Shown piece after piece: positions 25,441-33,738 of a stretch of 64,000 bases of DNA. The notes under the pieces are model-generated. The model saw nothing but the letters and a program-made list of their open reading frames with translations, ran no database searches and was not told the DNA's origin. Made by a program: the position numbers and the translations under genes. Position 1 is the first letter of the stretch. Every line of letters starts with the position of its first letter. The DNA comes from Bog-756 sp963833585. Its GTDB lineage: Bacteria > Actinomycetota > Acidimicrobiia > Acidimicrobiales > RAAP-2. The stretch is taken from assembly GCA_963833585.1 (NCBI GenBank), contig CAWHYF010000006.1, positions 372,001 through 436,000 of the forward strand, in the 5' to 3' direction.

Positions 25441-25457
25441 GGACCGGTCGTCGGTCC
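25441..25457. terminator. hairpin between convergent glycosyltransferase-like genes
   Basis: GGACCG-gtcgt-CGGTCC between the stop at 25378 and the convergent stop at 25458. Short, no U-tract; possibly a shared bidirectional terminator. Confidence 0.35.
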
Positions 25458-26870
25458 TCAGGGACCGGTGGCGTGGGCCCGGGTGGCGTGGTGCCCGGGG
25501 CGACCCATCCCCATGACCGTGCGGCCCAGCCATCGGGCCACCAGGACCAGCGCCGGGGCGGCCAGGACCACCAGGCAGACCTCGAAGGGGGCGCGGAACC
25601 GGACGGTCCCGTAGACGAGCCCGGCCACCACCGTGAGCACCCCCGCCGGTACCAGCAGGAACCACTGCCGCAGGCGACGGCGGCGCAGGATCACCACGCC
25701 GGCCAGGGCCAGGGGAAGCAGGGCGTAGTAGACCACCAGCCCGGCCCGCGCCGCCGGCTTCGGCCGGCCCTCGTTGACATCGATGTTGATCATCTGCGCC
25801 GGCTCGAAGAAGTCCCAGAGCCGACCGATCCGGGCCAGCACCACCACCGGCAGCCGGCCGGCATGGTGTTCGGCGAACTGGACGGCGGCGTGCTGGTCCA
25901 GCGAGGACTTCACCGATTCTTCGTTGGCGTTGGGATAGGCCACGCAGGCGAGGTGCCATTCCCCGAGGCCCGGGCCGCTGTAGGCCGCGGGACAGTTGGC
26001 CCCGAGGAGGGCCAGCCCGTCACCGGTGGAGATGTAGGTGGGGTCCTTGAAGGTGGCCAGGTTCCGGCCCACCCAGGGGGCCAGGACGACCAGGACGGCC
26101 AGCACCCCGACCGCGGCGAGCCCGAACCGGCGGCGCAGGGCCACCTGCCGGGCGGCCAGGGCCGCCGGCACCAGGAGGGTCGGTACGAACAGGATCAACT
26201 CCGCTCTGACCAGGGCTTCCGCCCCACACGCGGCGCCGAGGAGGGCGGCGGTGGCCCAGGTGGGGGAGCGCAGCAGCCGGACCACACCCAACAGGATCAG
26301 GGCCATCAGGAGCATGGCGGGCGTCTCCGACATCAAGATGCCGTTGGGGATCCAGAAGTTCGGGGCCAGCGCGGCCAGACCGGCCGCCACCAGACCGACC
26401 CAGGGACCGGCCACGCCCCGCCCCAGCAGGCCCACACACAGGACCACGCCGGTCCCGAGAACGGCCATGGTCAGGCGCTGCAGCCCGGAGCCGGGGTGGA
26501 CCCCGAAGGGAAGGGTCACCGCGCCGATGATGAGGGAGGTCCCGGGCGGATGGGCCGCGGTCGGCGCGGTGCCGAACGGTTCCCGGAAGAACTGTCCCTG
26601 GGCCAGGCCGTTGCCGGTCACGCCGTACCAGAGGGCGTCGTAGACCCGGCTGTTCTCCTTGATGGTGACGATCAGCACGTAGGCCACCCGGACGCCCAGC
26701 CCGACCACGGTGATCACCGTCAGGGCGACGGCGAACCGGCGGGGGCCCATCGGCCCGCCGATGGCCGGTCCGTCCCGGGTGGGCCCGCTCTCGGGCCCGG
26801 GCGGGGCGTCCACGACCGCCGGGGTCGCTTCCGTGCCGTCGACCGTCGAGGTCGGTGCTCCCTCGCTCAC
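25458..26870 (-). CDS. polytopic glycosyltransferase (GT39/ArnT-like)
   Basis: A 470-residue membrane protein. After a 50-residue Pro/Thr-rich start, about ten helices follow. The first periplasmic loop carries the region YDALWYGVTGNGLAQGQFF and AAHPPGTSLIIGAVTLPFGV, as in GT-C enzymes of the PMT/ArnT type that use polyprenyl-phosphate sugars. LMSETPAMLLMALILLGV and a soluble stretch (YISTGDGLALLGANCPAAYS) are also seen. It probably glycosylates an envelope polymer or protein. The GTG start at 26868-26870 overlaps the stop of a 16-codon leaderless ORF (GTGA), supporting coupled translation. Confidence 0.75.
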   Translation of the reverse strand: MSEGAPTSTVDGTEATPAVVDAPPGPESGPTRDGPAIGGPMGPRRFAVALTVITVVGLGVRVAYVLIVTIKENSRVYDALWYGVTGNGLAQGQFFREPFGTAPTAAHPPGTSLIIGAVTLPFGVHPGSGLQRLTMAVLGTGVVLCVGLLGRGVAGPWVGLVAAGLAALAPNFWIPNGILMSETPAMLLMALILLGVVRLLRSPTWATAALLGAACGAEALVRAELILFVPTLLVPAALAARQVALRRRFGLAAVGVLAVLVVLAPWVGRNLATFKDPTYISTGDGLALLGANCPAAYSGPGLGEWHLACVAYPNANEESVKSSLDQHAAVQFAEHHAGRLPVVVLARIGRLWDFFEPAQMINIDVNEGRPKPAARAGLVVYYALLPLALAGVVILRRRRLRQWFLLVPAGVLTVVAGLVYGTVRFRAPFEVCLVVLAAPALVLVARWLGRTVMGMGRPGHHATRAHATGP

Positions 26871-26917
26871 CCGGCCCACAGATCCGGGGCCGACCGCCGA
26901 TCCGCGCCACACGTCAT
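26867..26917 (-). CDS. leaderless 16-codon upstream ORF (MTCGADRRSAPDLWAG)
   Basis: The minus-strand ATG at 26915-26917 lies 6 nt after a TACGCT -10 box. The frame is 16 codons and its TGA overlaps the GTG of the glycosyltransferase as GTGA. Same length and arrangement as the ORF at 23424-23474 before the other glycosyltransferase-like gene, although the peptides are not alike. Confidence 0.45.
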   Translation of the reverse strand: MTCGADRRSAPDLWAG

Positions 26918-26923
26918 GGCCGC

Positions 26924-26929
26924 AGCGTA
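26924..26929 (-). promoter_or_regulatory. -10 box before the leaderless ORF and glycosyltransferase
   Basis: TACGCT on the minus strand, 6 nt before ATG 26917. Confidence 0.45.
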
Positions 26930-27017
26930 CGCCCTGTCCCCCACGGTCGCAGATGACCGTGGGCATCTCCAGACCTGGTCGGCCCGGGGTCCGACGGGCG
27001 TCGGACCGGCGGGTCGG

Positions 27018-28515
27018 TCAGCGCATCACCCGGCGCACACCCTCACCGGTGGCCAGTTCCGGGGGCACCAGGTCGATGTAGGTGGGGACCGGGATGGCGT
27101 CGAGCTCCTCGGTGCCGTCCCCGGGTCGGGGCGGGGACGGGACCGTCGTGTACTCGCCGGTCGTCCGACCTCGAGACCACCACGGCACGCTTCCGCTTGC
27201 CCACCCCCTCGGCGGCCCGCATCTCCTGGCAGATCTTGTAGGCCAGGAAGTAGGCGATGATCGGGGCGATCACCACGGCGAAGCGGAAGAACCAGAGCAC
27301 CCAGATGAGTGGGACCTGGAAGAAGTTGGCCATCACGTCGGTCGACGAGGCGAAGAAGGTCATGCCCAGCAGGGTGAGCATGGCGGCGCCGGCCGCGGTC
27401 CGCTTGGGACGGTCGCGGGGCCGGTCCAACAGGTTGTGGTAGGCGAGATCCTTGGTGTGCCTCGATTCGATGAAGGGCCAGATGAGGAGGATGTTGAAGA
27501 TGAGCCCGGGGAAGATCACCGCCGGCAGGAAGACCTCGAGTGGGATGGTGTGGCCCCAGCCCACCCACTCCCAGCTGGGCATGATGCGCAGCGCCCCGTC
27601 CAACCATCCCATGTACCAGTCCGGCTGCACGGCGTAGGAGATCTGGTACGGCTCGTACTGGCCGAACTGCCAGATCGGGTTGATCTGGGCGAAGCCTCCC
27701 AGCAGGAAGGTGACCGCGGTGGTCATGAAGAGGAAGCCGGTGGTCTTGGCGATGAAGGTGGGGAACATCGGCGAGCCGACCACGTTGTGCTCGGTCTTCC
27801 CCTTGCCGGGGAACTGGGTGTGCTTCTGTTTGACCAGCAGGCCCAGGTGGGCGGCCAGCAGCCCGATCAGGATCAACGGCACGATGAGGACGTGCAGGAT
27901 GAAGAACCTGGGGATGATGACACCGTTCCCCGGGTAGTTCCCGCCGAAGACGAAGAAGGCCAGGTAGCTCCCGACCACCGGGATGGACTCGATGATCGAG
28001 TAGGCGATGCGGATGCCGGTGCCCGAGACCAGGTCGTCGGGGAGCGAGTAGCCGAGGAACCCGTTCACGATGCCCAGGATCAGCATGGTCACGCCGACGA
28101 TCCAGTTGAACTCCCGGGGCTTGCGGAAGGCGCCGGTGAAGAACACCCGGGCCATGTGCACGGCGATGGAGCCGAGGAAGATGTCGGCGGCCCAGTGGTG
28201 GGCCTGGCGCATCAGCAGCCCGGAGCGCACGTCGAAGGAGAGACCCACCGACGAGGCGTAGGCCTCGGAGACCCGCTGGCCCCGGAGGGGGACGTAGGAA
28301 CCGTGGTAGACGATCTCGTGGGCCGACGGTACGTAGTAGAGGGAGAGGAACACCCCGGTGGCCAGGAGGACCACGAACGAGTACAGCGCGATCTCCCCCA
28401 GCATGAACGACCAGTGGTCGGGGAAGATCTTGTCCAGGAAGGTGCGGCCCCCCTTGGCAACGCCCAACCGGTCGTCGACCCAGCGCAGCGACTTGTCGAT
28501 GGTCTTGTCGATCAT
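27018..28515 (-). CDS. qcrB: cytochrome bc complex cytochrome b subunit; 3' end frameshifted
   Basis: An actinobacterial QcrB. MIDKTIDKSLRWVDDRLGVA opens it. Haem ligands lie in RQAHHWAADIFLGSIAVHMA and in FILHVLIVPLILIGLLAAHL. The quinol-site P-E-W motif is replaced by PDWYMGW in AVQPDWYMGWLDGALRIMP. The frame that encodes all helices would end at 27043, giving 490 residues with a nonsense-like Arg/His tail. Shifting by one base at about 27170 gives a natural tail, TTGEYTTVPSPPRPGDG and then PVPTYIDLVPPELATGEGVR, ending at 27018. The ATG overlaps the qcrA stop (ATGA). It oxidises menaquinol with QcrA and QcrC. Confidence 0.88.
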
Positions 28516-29482
28516 GGACGCTCCCAGAATCCGGGCCCGGGGGCCTGGTCGAGGCTGCCATTGGCGGTCAGGTACCCCGCCGAGTCTACCGTCAGGGGCA
28601 GCTGGGGCAGCGGCCGCGGGGCGGGGCCGAACTCGGGCAGGGCACCGGCGTTGACGTTGAAGATCGACTGGTGGCAGGGGCAGACCAGCTGCTGGGTCTG
28701 CTCCTGGTAGAGCCCGACCGGGCACCCGAGGTGGGTGCACAGCTTGGAGTAGGCCACATACCCCTGCACCCCCCAGTCGGTTCGCCCCGGAGGGGCGATC
28801 GGGTACGGGGGGTCGAGCGGGCCCAGCACGGCCAGACGGATCAGGATGACCTGGTCGGGCGAGGAGCCGGCGAAGCCCCGGGGGAACACGGTCAGCACCC
28901 CGCCGGTGTCGAGGTCGTCGGCGCTGACCTGGCGGCCGCCCACGGTGACCAGCTGGCTTCCCTTCCTCCAGTTGGTGGTGTAGAGGGAGGTGGCGGTGGG
29001 ACCGTTGGCATCCTCCGCCTTGGCCGGCTTGGGTCCGAGCGACCGCAGCAGGGGGAAGAGCAGGACCACACCCATCACCGTCGAGCCCAGGGCGAACAGT
29101 CCCCCGAGCAGCCGGCGGCGCTTGACCACCATGCCGCCCCGCTGGGTGACGGCGGCGGTCATGGCCTCGCGCTCCGCCTCGGTCGAGTGGAATTCGTGGC
29201 GCTCCTCGACGAAGGGGCCCTGCGGCATCAGGTACTTGCCCCAGGCGGCCACCCCGAAGCCCAGTCCGAAGAGGCCCACCCCGAGGGTGACGGCCTCCCA
29301 TTGGGTGTCGGCCGCCACCCAGTAGGCCACTCCGAACCCGACGAAGCCCAGGAAGCCGACCACCATGGCGACGGCCGCCACCGCCTGGGCCGCCTCGGGC
29401 CGTTTGGCGTAGGGCTGGAGATGGGGGTCGTCCAGGGCGGCCGGGGGAGGGGCCCCTCGAGTCGGGGGGAGTCGTCGCTCAC
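28512..29482 (-). CDS. qcrA: Rieske iron-sulfur subunit; N-terminus apparently frameshifted
   Basis: The Rieske cluster ligands are in CTHLGCPVGLY and CPCHQSIFN (C-T-H...C-P-C-H). Three N-terminal helices, typical of actinobacterial QcrA, precede the soluble domain; MVVKRRRLLGGLFALGS is the third-helix Tat-like entry. The continuous frame has its first usable start at 29381. A GTG at 29480-29482 overlaps the qcrC stop (GTGA) and reads VSDDSPRLEG. Adding one G to the GGGG run at about 29453-29459 would join it as APPPAALDDPHLQPYAKRPE. The natural gene therefore probably begins at 29482 and has lost one base, in nature or in the assembly. Confidence 0.88.
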
Positions 29483-30420
29483 GTGCGGTCTCCGATCCAG
29501 AAGCAGACGAGCATCAGCACGCCCACGCCGACCAGCAGGCCGACGAAGCCCTCGCCCACCGGCCCGATCCCTCCGAGGCCGATCCCGCCGGCGTCGGCGG
29601 GGTGCTGGATGACCCCGTTCACGTACGCGGTGATGTCCCGGGCCTCGGTGTTGGTGATGTTCCCTTCGCTGAAGTGGGGCATGTTGCCCGGGCCGGACCG
29701 GATGGCCTCCACGATCTGGGTGGGGGTGGCCAGGTGCAGACCGGGGGCGTAGGCCCCGTCGGCCAGTGCGTCACCGGCGCCGGTGATGGTGTGGCAGGCG
29801 GCGCAGTTGAGGGTGAACAGGGTGTTGCCGGCCTCCAGGTCGGCGTGGTTGGTGTTGACCACCGGCACCCCGATGCCTTCGCCCGGGGTCAGGGACTGGA
29901 CCCAGGCCGAGATCTCGAGCGTCTGGAGCCGGTTGAACCGAGGTGGCTTGCGGGTGGCCTGGATGCTGGAGTTGGCCAGCGGCATCCGGCCGGTGGACAC
30001 CCAGAAGTCCACCGTGCCCGCCCCCAGGCCCTGGAGGTTGGGGGCCCGGGTGGTGCCGAGGGCCTCGGGGCCGTGGCAGCTCGAGCAGTTGGCCGCGAAC
30101 AGGGCTTCGCCCGGGGCCTCGAAGGCCTTGGGCAGCGAGACGTAGAACAGCCCGGTCTGGTTGGAGGGGGCGGCATACTTGAGGGTCCCCGAGGCGGTCA
30201 CCGGTGAGTTGTTGACCGGCGCCGCCGTGGTGGCGGTGGTGCTCAGCTGGGGCAGGGTGGTGGTCGGGGCACTGACCGGGGTGATCGAGGTGGCGGTGGT
30301 GGAGTCGGCCGGGGCCGCCGCCGGGGTGAAGACCAACAGACCCACGACGGCCACCGCGCCGAGCAGGGCCGCCGGGGCCACCAGCCGGGCGCGGAGCAGG
30401 TTGCGGATCCGGGGTCCCAT
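29479..30420 (-). CDS. qcrC: dihaem cytochrome c subunit of the bc complex
   Basis: A 313-residue QcrC. The N-terminal helix LLGAVAVVGLLVFTPAAAP is followed by a long Thr/Ala/Pro linker. Two c-type haem sites are present: CSSCH (C112, C115, H116) and CAACH (C206, C209, H210). A C-terminal anchor helix ends the protein (GFVGLLVGVGVLMLVCFWIG). In actinobacteria this dihaem subunit delivers electrons directly to CtaC in a bc-aa3 supercomplex. ATG follows the ctaE TAG immediately (TAGATG) and the stop overlaps the qcrA start. Confidence 0.93.
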   Translation of the reverse strand: MGPRIRNLLRARLVAPAALLGAVAVVGLLVFTPAAAPADSTTATSITPVSAPTTTLPQLSTTATTAAPVNNSPVTASGTLKYAAPSNQTGLFYVSLPKAFEAPGEALFAANCSSCHGPEALGTTRAPNLQGLGAGTVDFWVSTGRMPLANSSIQATRKPPRFNRLQTLEISAWVQSLTPGEGIGVPVVNTNHADLEAGNTLFTLNCAACHTITGAGDALADGAYAPGLHLATPTQIVEAIRSGPGNMPHFSEGNITNTEARDITAYVNGVIQHPADAGGIGLGGIGPVGEGFVGLLVGVGVLMLVCFWIGDRT

Positions 30421-31038
30421 CTACTTGAGCAGGAAGAGGCAGGCGTAGAGTCCGACCCAGACCACGTCCACGAAGTGCCAGTAGTAGCTGACGCCCTGGA
30501 AGACCGGCGTCTCCCCCGGGTCACCCTTGGGCCCCTTCAAACGCCCCAGGAGGAAGATCATCGCCACCAGTCCCAGGGTCACGTGGAGGCCGTGGAGCCC
30601 GGACATGATGTAGAAGAGCGATCCGTAGGCGGTGTGGGTGGGGTTGGTGGCCGGGTTGTGGGAGAGGTCCACCCACTCGAAGAATTGGTTGGCCACGAAC
30701 AACGCCCCCAGCACGATGGTGGCGACCACCCAGATCTTGGCGCTCCGGCGTGCTCCCCGCTCCTGGTCCCAGACCGCCTTCTGCATGGTGAAACTGGAGG
30801 ACACCAGGACCAGGGTGAAGATTCCGGCCCGGATGGTGTCGAGATGGGCGCCGGCCGGCGGCCAAACCGAGGCGTGGGCTCGGATGGTGAAGAAGGCTGC
30901 GAACAACGAGGAGAAGAACATCACCTCGGAGCCCAGCCAGATGATGACCCCCACGGCCAGCATGGAGGGCTTGTCGGGGCGGTGGCGCTGGCGCGGGCGG
31001 GTGGAGACCACCGGTTCGGCGGCGAGGGCCTGAGTCAC
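30421..31038 (-). CDS. ctaE: cytochrome c oxidase subunit III
   Basis: A 205-residue subunit III with five helices. VGVIIWLGSEVMFFSSLFAA, HTAYGSLFYIMSGLHGLHVT and YYWHFVDVVWVGLYACLFLL are the conserved blocks, including the Glu of the second and the HGLHV of the fourth. It forms the operon ctaE-qcrC-qcrA-qcrB, the usual actinobacterial order. The catalytic oxidase genes ctaC-D-F are on the other strand 8 kb away. GTG start 6 nt after a TAAAAC -10 box. Confidence 0.93.
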   Translation of the reverse strand: MTQALAAEPVVSTRPRQRHRPDKPSMLAVGVIIWLGSEVMFFSSLFAAFFTIRAHASVWPPAGAHLDTIRAGIFTLVLVSSSFTMQKAVWDQERGARRSAKIWVVATIVLGALFVANQFFEWVDLSHNPATNPTHTAYGSLFYIMSGLHGLHVTLGLVAMIFLLGRLKGPKGDPGETPVFQGVSYYWHFVDVVWVGLYACLFLLK

Positions 31039-31044
31039 GCCGTA

Positions 31045-31050
31045 GTTTTA
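31045..31050 (-). promoter_or_regulatory. -10 box of the ctaE-qcrCAB operon, probably leaderless
   Basis: Minus strand TAAAAC, 6 nt before the ctaE GTG. It deviates from TAnnnT in the last base but sits in a rare AT-rich patch. Confidence 0.45.
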
Positions 31051-31157
31051 GTCGATCTCCGGCCGGAGAGGCCAACTCGGACCGGACCCCCGAGACGGCC
31101 GTCTCCGACCCGTTCCCATGCCACCGGTCGGAGGCTCCTCCCGGCTACAATCTCCGG

Positions 31158-31179
31158 CCCGCCGACCCGGACCGGCGGG
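31158..31179. terminator. hairpin downstream of helD
   Basis: CCCGCCG-acccggac-CGGCGGG, about 30 bp past the helD stop and before the ctaE promoter. No U-tract. Confidence 0.4.
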
Positions 31180-31207
31180 AGCCGGTGCGTGGGGCGGGCG
31201 GTCCCGG

Positions 31208-33502
31208 TCAGCGACCGTCGAGGGCCGCCGGGAGCGGCGCCAGATGGACCACGCTGAGCCGTTGGGTGGGCCGGGTCAGTGCCACGTACAGGGTGCGCAG
31301 GCCCCGGGCGGTCTCCCCGGCGATGACCCCGGGCTCCACCACCACGACCGAGTCGAACTCGAGACCGTTGGTGGCGTCGGAGGCCAGGAGGACGAGGGGT
31401 TCGGACAGGCCCCCCTTGCGCATGTCCCGGGCATCCACCACCGGCAGCTCGGCGGTGGCCAGGGCCTCGGCCAGGACGGGGAGCAGCGTCTCGGGAGCCA
31501 GGATGGCGACCCGCCCCGGGGTCACCGCCGCCACCTCCTCCCCGGCCACCTCGGCCACCTTGCGGGCCAGATCGCCGACCGTGGCGGCCTGTCCCGCACC
31601 GTCGTCGTGGCCGGGGACCGGGATCATCCTCGGCTCGACCTGGGTGCGGCGGACCGGCGTGGGGGGTGTCAGCTCCGGGGCCGCCACGGCCAGGACCCGG
31701 CTGGCCACGGCCAGCACCTCGGCGGGGGTGCGGTAGCTGACGGTCAGCTCGACCGTCCGCACCGGGCGACGGCGCGGCAGGTGGTCGGTGATGTCCGCCC
31801 AACGGGTCGGAGCCCACGGCGCGGTGGCCTGGGCGATGTCCCCCACCACCGTCATCGAACCCGAGAGCGACCGACGGGTCAGCATGCGCAGCTGCATGGG
31901 AGAGAGGTCCTGGACCTCGTCCACCACGATGTGGCCGTACTTGCGCACCCCGTCGTCGGCGTTGCCCCCGCGGGGTCCGAGGAGGGCCCGGGCCTCGTCC
32001 ACCAGGGCCGCGTCGGCCGGGGTCCAGGCCACCTCCTCGAAGGATCCCGACCGGGCCCGGTGCAGGAGGTACTGCTCCTCGGCGGACAGGACCCCGCGGC
32101 CGGCAGCGGCGATGAGCGGGGGTGCCCCGAACAGATCGTGGAGCAGCTCGTGGGGTGAGAGTCGGGGCCACATGCGATCCAGGGCTTCGGCCATCTCGGG
32201 CACCCGCTTCACCTTGCGGGTGAAGTCCTCGAGGTCGAACTCGTCGTCCTCCAGCTCGGCGGGGTCCTCGTAGCCGGGGAAGGCCGTCACCGAGGGCGGG
32301 GCGCCCACCCCGAGGGTCTGCTGGGTCTGGCGGGCCCGGTCGGCCAGCAGCTGGGCCACGGACTGCTCGACGAGGCGCCGACGGGCGTTGTGGGTGCCGG
32401 GTCGGCGGCGGACCGTCTCCACGATCCGCCTGCTGTCCTCCCGGCTCAGGCGCAGGACGAGGGCGCCATACGGGACGGCGACGTCGTCGGCCAGCGCCCG
32501 CTGCCGGGTCCGGACGGCGCGCGCCACGACCTTGGCCATGCGGGCATCACCCTTCAAGCGGGCCACGTCGACCGGTCCGATCTCCTGGGCCCTGATCTCG
32601 GGCACCAGTCCCGAGACGGTCGAGAGGGTGACGCCGGTCTCCCCCAACGAGGGAAGTACCTGCTCGATGTAGCGGAGGAACAGGGGGTTGGGCCCCACCA
32701 CCAGGACGCCTTGGCGCTCCAGGGGGAACCGGTGGGTGTAGAGGAGGTAGGCGGCCCGATGGAGCGCCACCGCCGTCTTGCCGGTGCCGGGTCCCCCTTG
32801 CACCACCAGCACCCCGGTCAGCGGGGCCCGGATGATCTCGTCCTGCTCGCGCTGGATGGTGGAGACGATGTCGGTCATACGACCCGAACGGGCCCGGTCC
32901 AGCGCGGCCAGCAGGGCGGCCGGTCCACCGATCGGAAGGTCGCCGACGATCAGCTCCCCGCTGCCCTCGGCCCCCGATCCATCGGCGGCGGTCGGATCGT
33001 CGGAGTGGCCCAGCGATCCCGGCGCCACGAAGCGCTCGTCCTCCACCCCCACCACCCGCCGGCCCTCGAGCGCCAGGTGGCGGCGGAGGACCAACCCCTG
33101 GGGATCACGACCGGTGGCCCGGTAGAACGGTTCGGCGATGGGGGCCCGCCAGTCGACCACCAGGGGATCGTGGTCGGCGCTGTGGATGGCCAGCCGGCCG
33201 ATGTGGAAGGTCTCGGTGTCGGACCGGTCGCCGTCGGGCCCGACGGCGTGGGACTGATCGGCACCGTCGCGCACCCGGTCGATCCGGCCGAAGGTGAGGG
33301 CCTGGTCCCCGATGTCCAGCTGCTCCAGGCGGGCCAGGCTGGTACGGACGATCACGTCCCGCTCGGTACGGGACTGGAAGGTGCCCCCCCGGCCCAGGTC
33401 GAGCACTCCCTCCAGCATGGCGTTGGCATCGCTCCGCATGGCATCCAGGCGGGCGTAGGCCATGTCGACGAACTCCTGCTCGGCCTGCTGCTCTGCTTGC
33501 AC
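31208..33502 (-). CDS. helD: HelD-like superfamily 1 helicase (RNA polymerase recycling factor)
   Basis: A 764-residue UvrD-like ATPase. The N-terminal coiled coil contains QAEQQAEQEFVDMAYARLDA. DPLVVDWRAPIAEPFYRATG is the HelD signature. Walker A is VVQGGPGTGKTAVALHRAAY, Walker B is HIVVDEVQDLSPMQ, and motif VI is TLYVALTRPTQRL. HelD proteins release stalled RNA polymerase from DNA in Gram-positive bacteria. The GTG at 33500-33502 was chosen for the CGGAGG five bases upstream; open frame extends further but without a start signal. Transcribed from a TACAAT box, divergent from hemE. Confidence 0.87.
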   Translation of the reverse strand: MQAEQQAEQEFVDMAYARLDAMRSDANAMLEGVLDLGRGGTFQSRTERDVIVRTSLARLEQLDIGDQALTFGRIDRVRDGADQSHAVGPDGDRSDTETFHIGRLAIHSADHDPLVVDWRAPIAEPFYRATGRDPQGLVLRRHLALEGRRVVGVEDERFVAPGSLGHSDDPTAADGSGAEGSGELIVGDLPIGGPAALLAALDRARSGRMTDIVSTIQREQDEIIRAPLTGVLVVQGGPGTGKTAVALHRAAYLLYTHRFPLERQGVLVVGPNPLFLRYIEQVLPSLGETGVTLSTVSGLVPEIRAQEIGPVDVARLKGDARMAKVVARAVRTRQRALADDVAVPYGALVLRLSREDSRRIVETVRRRPGTHNARRRLVEQSVAQLLADRARQTQQTLGVGAPPSVTAFPGYEDPAELEDDEFDLEDFTRKVKRVPEMAEALDRMWPRLSPHELLHDLFGAPPLIAAAGRGVLSAEEQYLLHRARSGSFEEVAWTPADAALVDEARALLGPRGGNADDGVRKYGHIVVDEVQDLSPMQLRMLTRRSLSGSMTVVGDIAQATAPWAPTRWADITDHLPRRRPVRTVELTVSYRTPAEVLAVASRVLAVAAPELTPPTPVRRTQVEPRMIPVPGHDDGAGQAATVGDLARKVAEVAGEEVAAVTPGRVAILAPETLLPVLAEALATAELPVVDARDMRKGGLSEPLVLLASDATNGLEFDSVVVVEPGVIAGETARGLRTLYVALTRPTQRLSVVHLAPLPAALDGR

Positions 33503-33548
33503 CCCCACCTCCGATCTCCCTACCCCGTCCGGCTCAGGGGAACCCTCG

Positions 33549-33554
33549 ATTGTA
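33549..33554 (-). promoter_or_regulatory. -10 box of helD
   Basis: TACAAT on the minus strand, one of the best -10 matches in the window, giving a leader of about 40 nt that includes the ribosome-binding site at about 33508-33513. Confidence 0.55.
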
Positions 33555-33613
33555 TGCCCGGTGCGCCCGGGCCGCGACGGGGGTGCCGGCCGATTCGACA
33601 CGATTCGCTCTCC

Positions 33614-33619
33614 TAGACT
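33614..33619 (+). promoter_or_regulatory. -10 box of the haem operon, before a leaderless ORF
   Basis: TAGACT ends 7 nt before ATG 33627. Confidence 0.5.
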
Positions 33620-33626
33620 CTGGGGA

Positions 33627-33719
33627 ATGGTCGATCCTGCCGGAGTTGCACTGCTGGGCGAGGCGGCGGTCGCCCGGGAGCGGCCCGGGTCGGCCCCGAC
33701 CCGTCCGACCGTCCGCTGA
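33627..33719 (+). CDS. leaderless 30-codon upstream ORF before hemE
   Basis: It begins MVDPAGVALLGEAAVARERP and ends in GSAPTRPTVR and a TGA at 33717-33719, 19 nt before the hemE GTG and in another frame. The ATG lies 7 nt after a TAGACT box. hemE itself has only a weak ribosome-binding site, so the small ORF may supply ribosomes by reinitiation or act as a haem- or translation-sensing leader. No homologue is known to me. Confidence 0.4.
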   Translation: MVDPAGVALLGEAAVARERPGSAPTRPTVR

Positions 33720-33738
33720 CGGCGGACCGGGTCTCGAC

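Noticed and set aside
31146..31151. TACAAT on the plus strand downstream of helD
   Set aside because: A good -10 match, but nothing coding follows on the plus strand and it would drive antisense RNA into helD. Kept only as a chance match.
33550..33738. N-terminal extension of hemE to an in-frame start near 33550
   Set aside because: It would overlap the promoter region and add about 60 residues absent from HemE proteins; the GTG at 33739 gives the family start.
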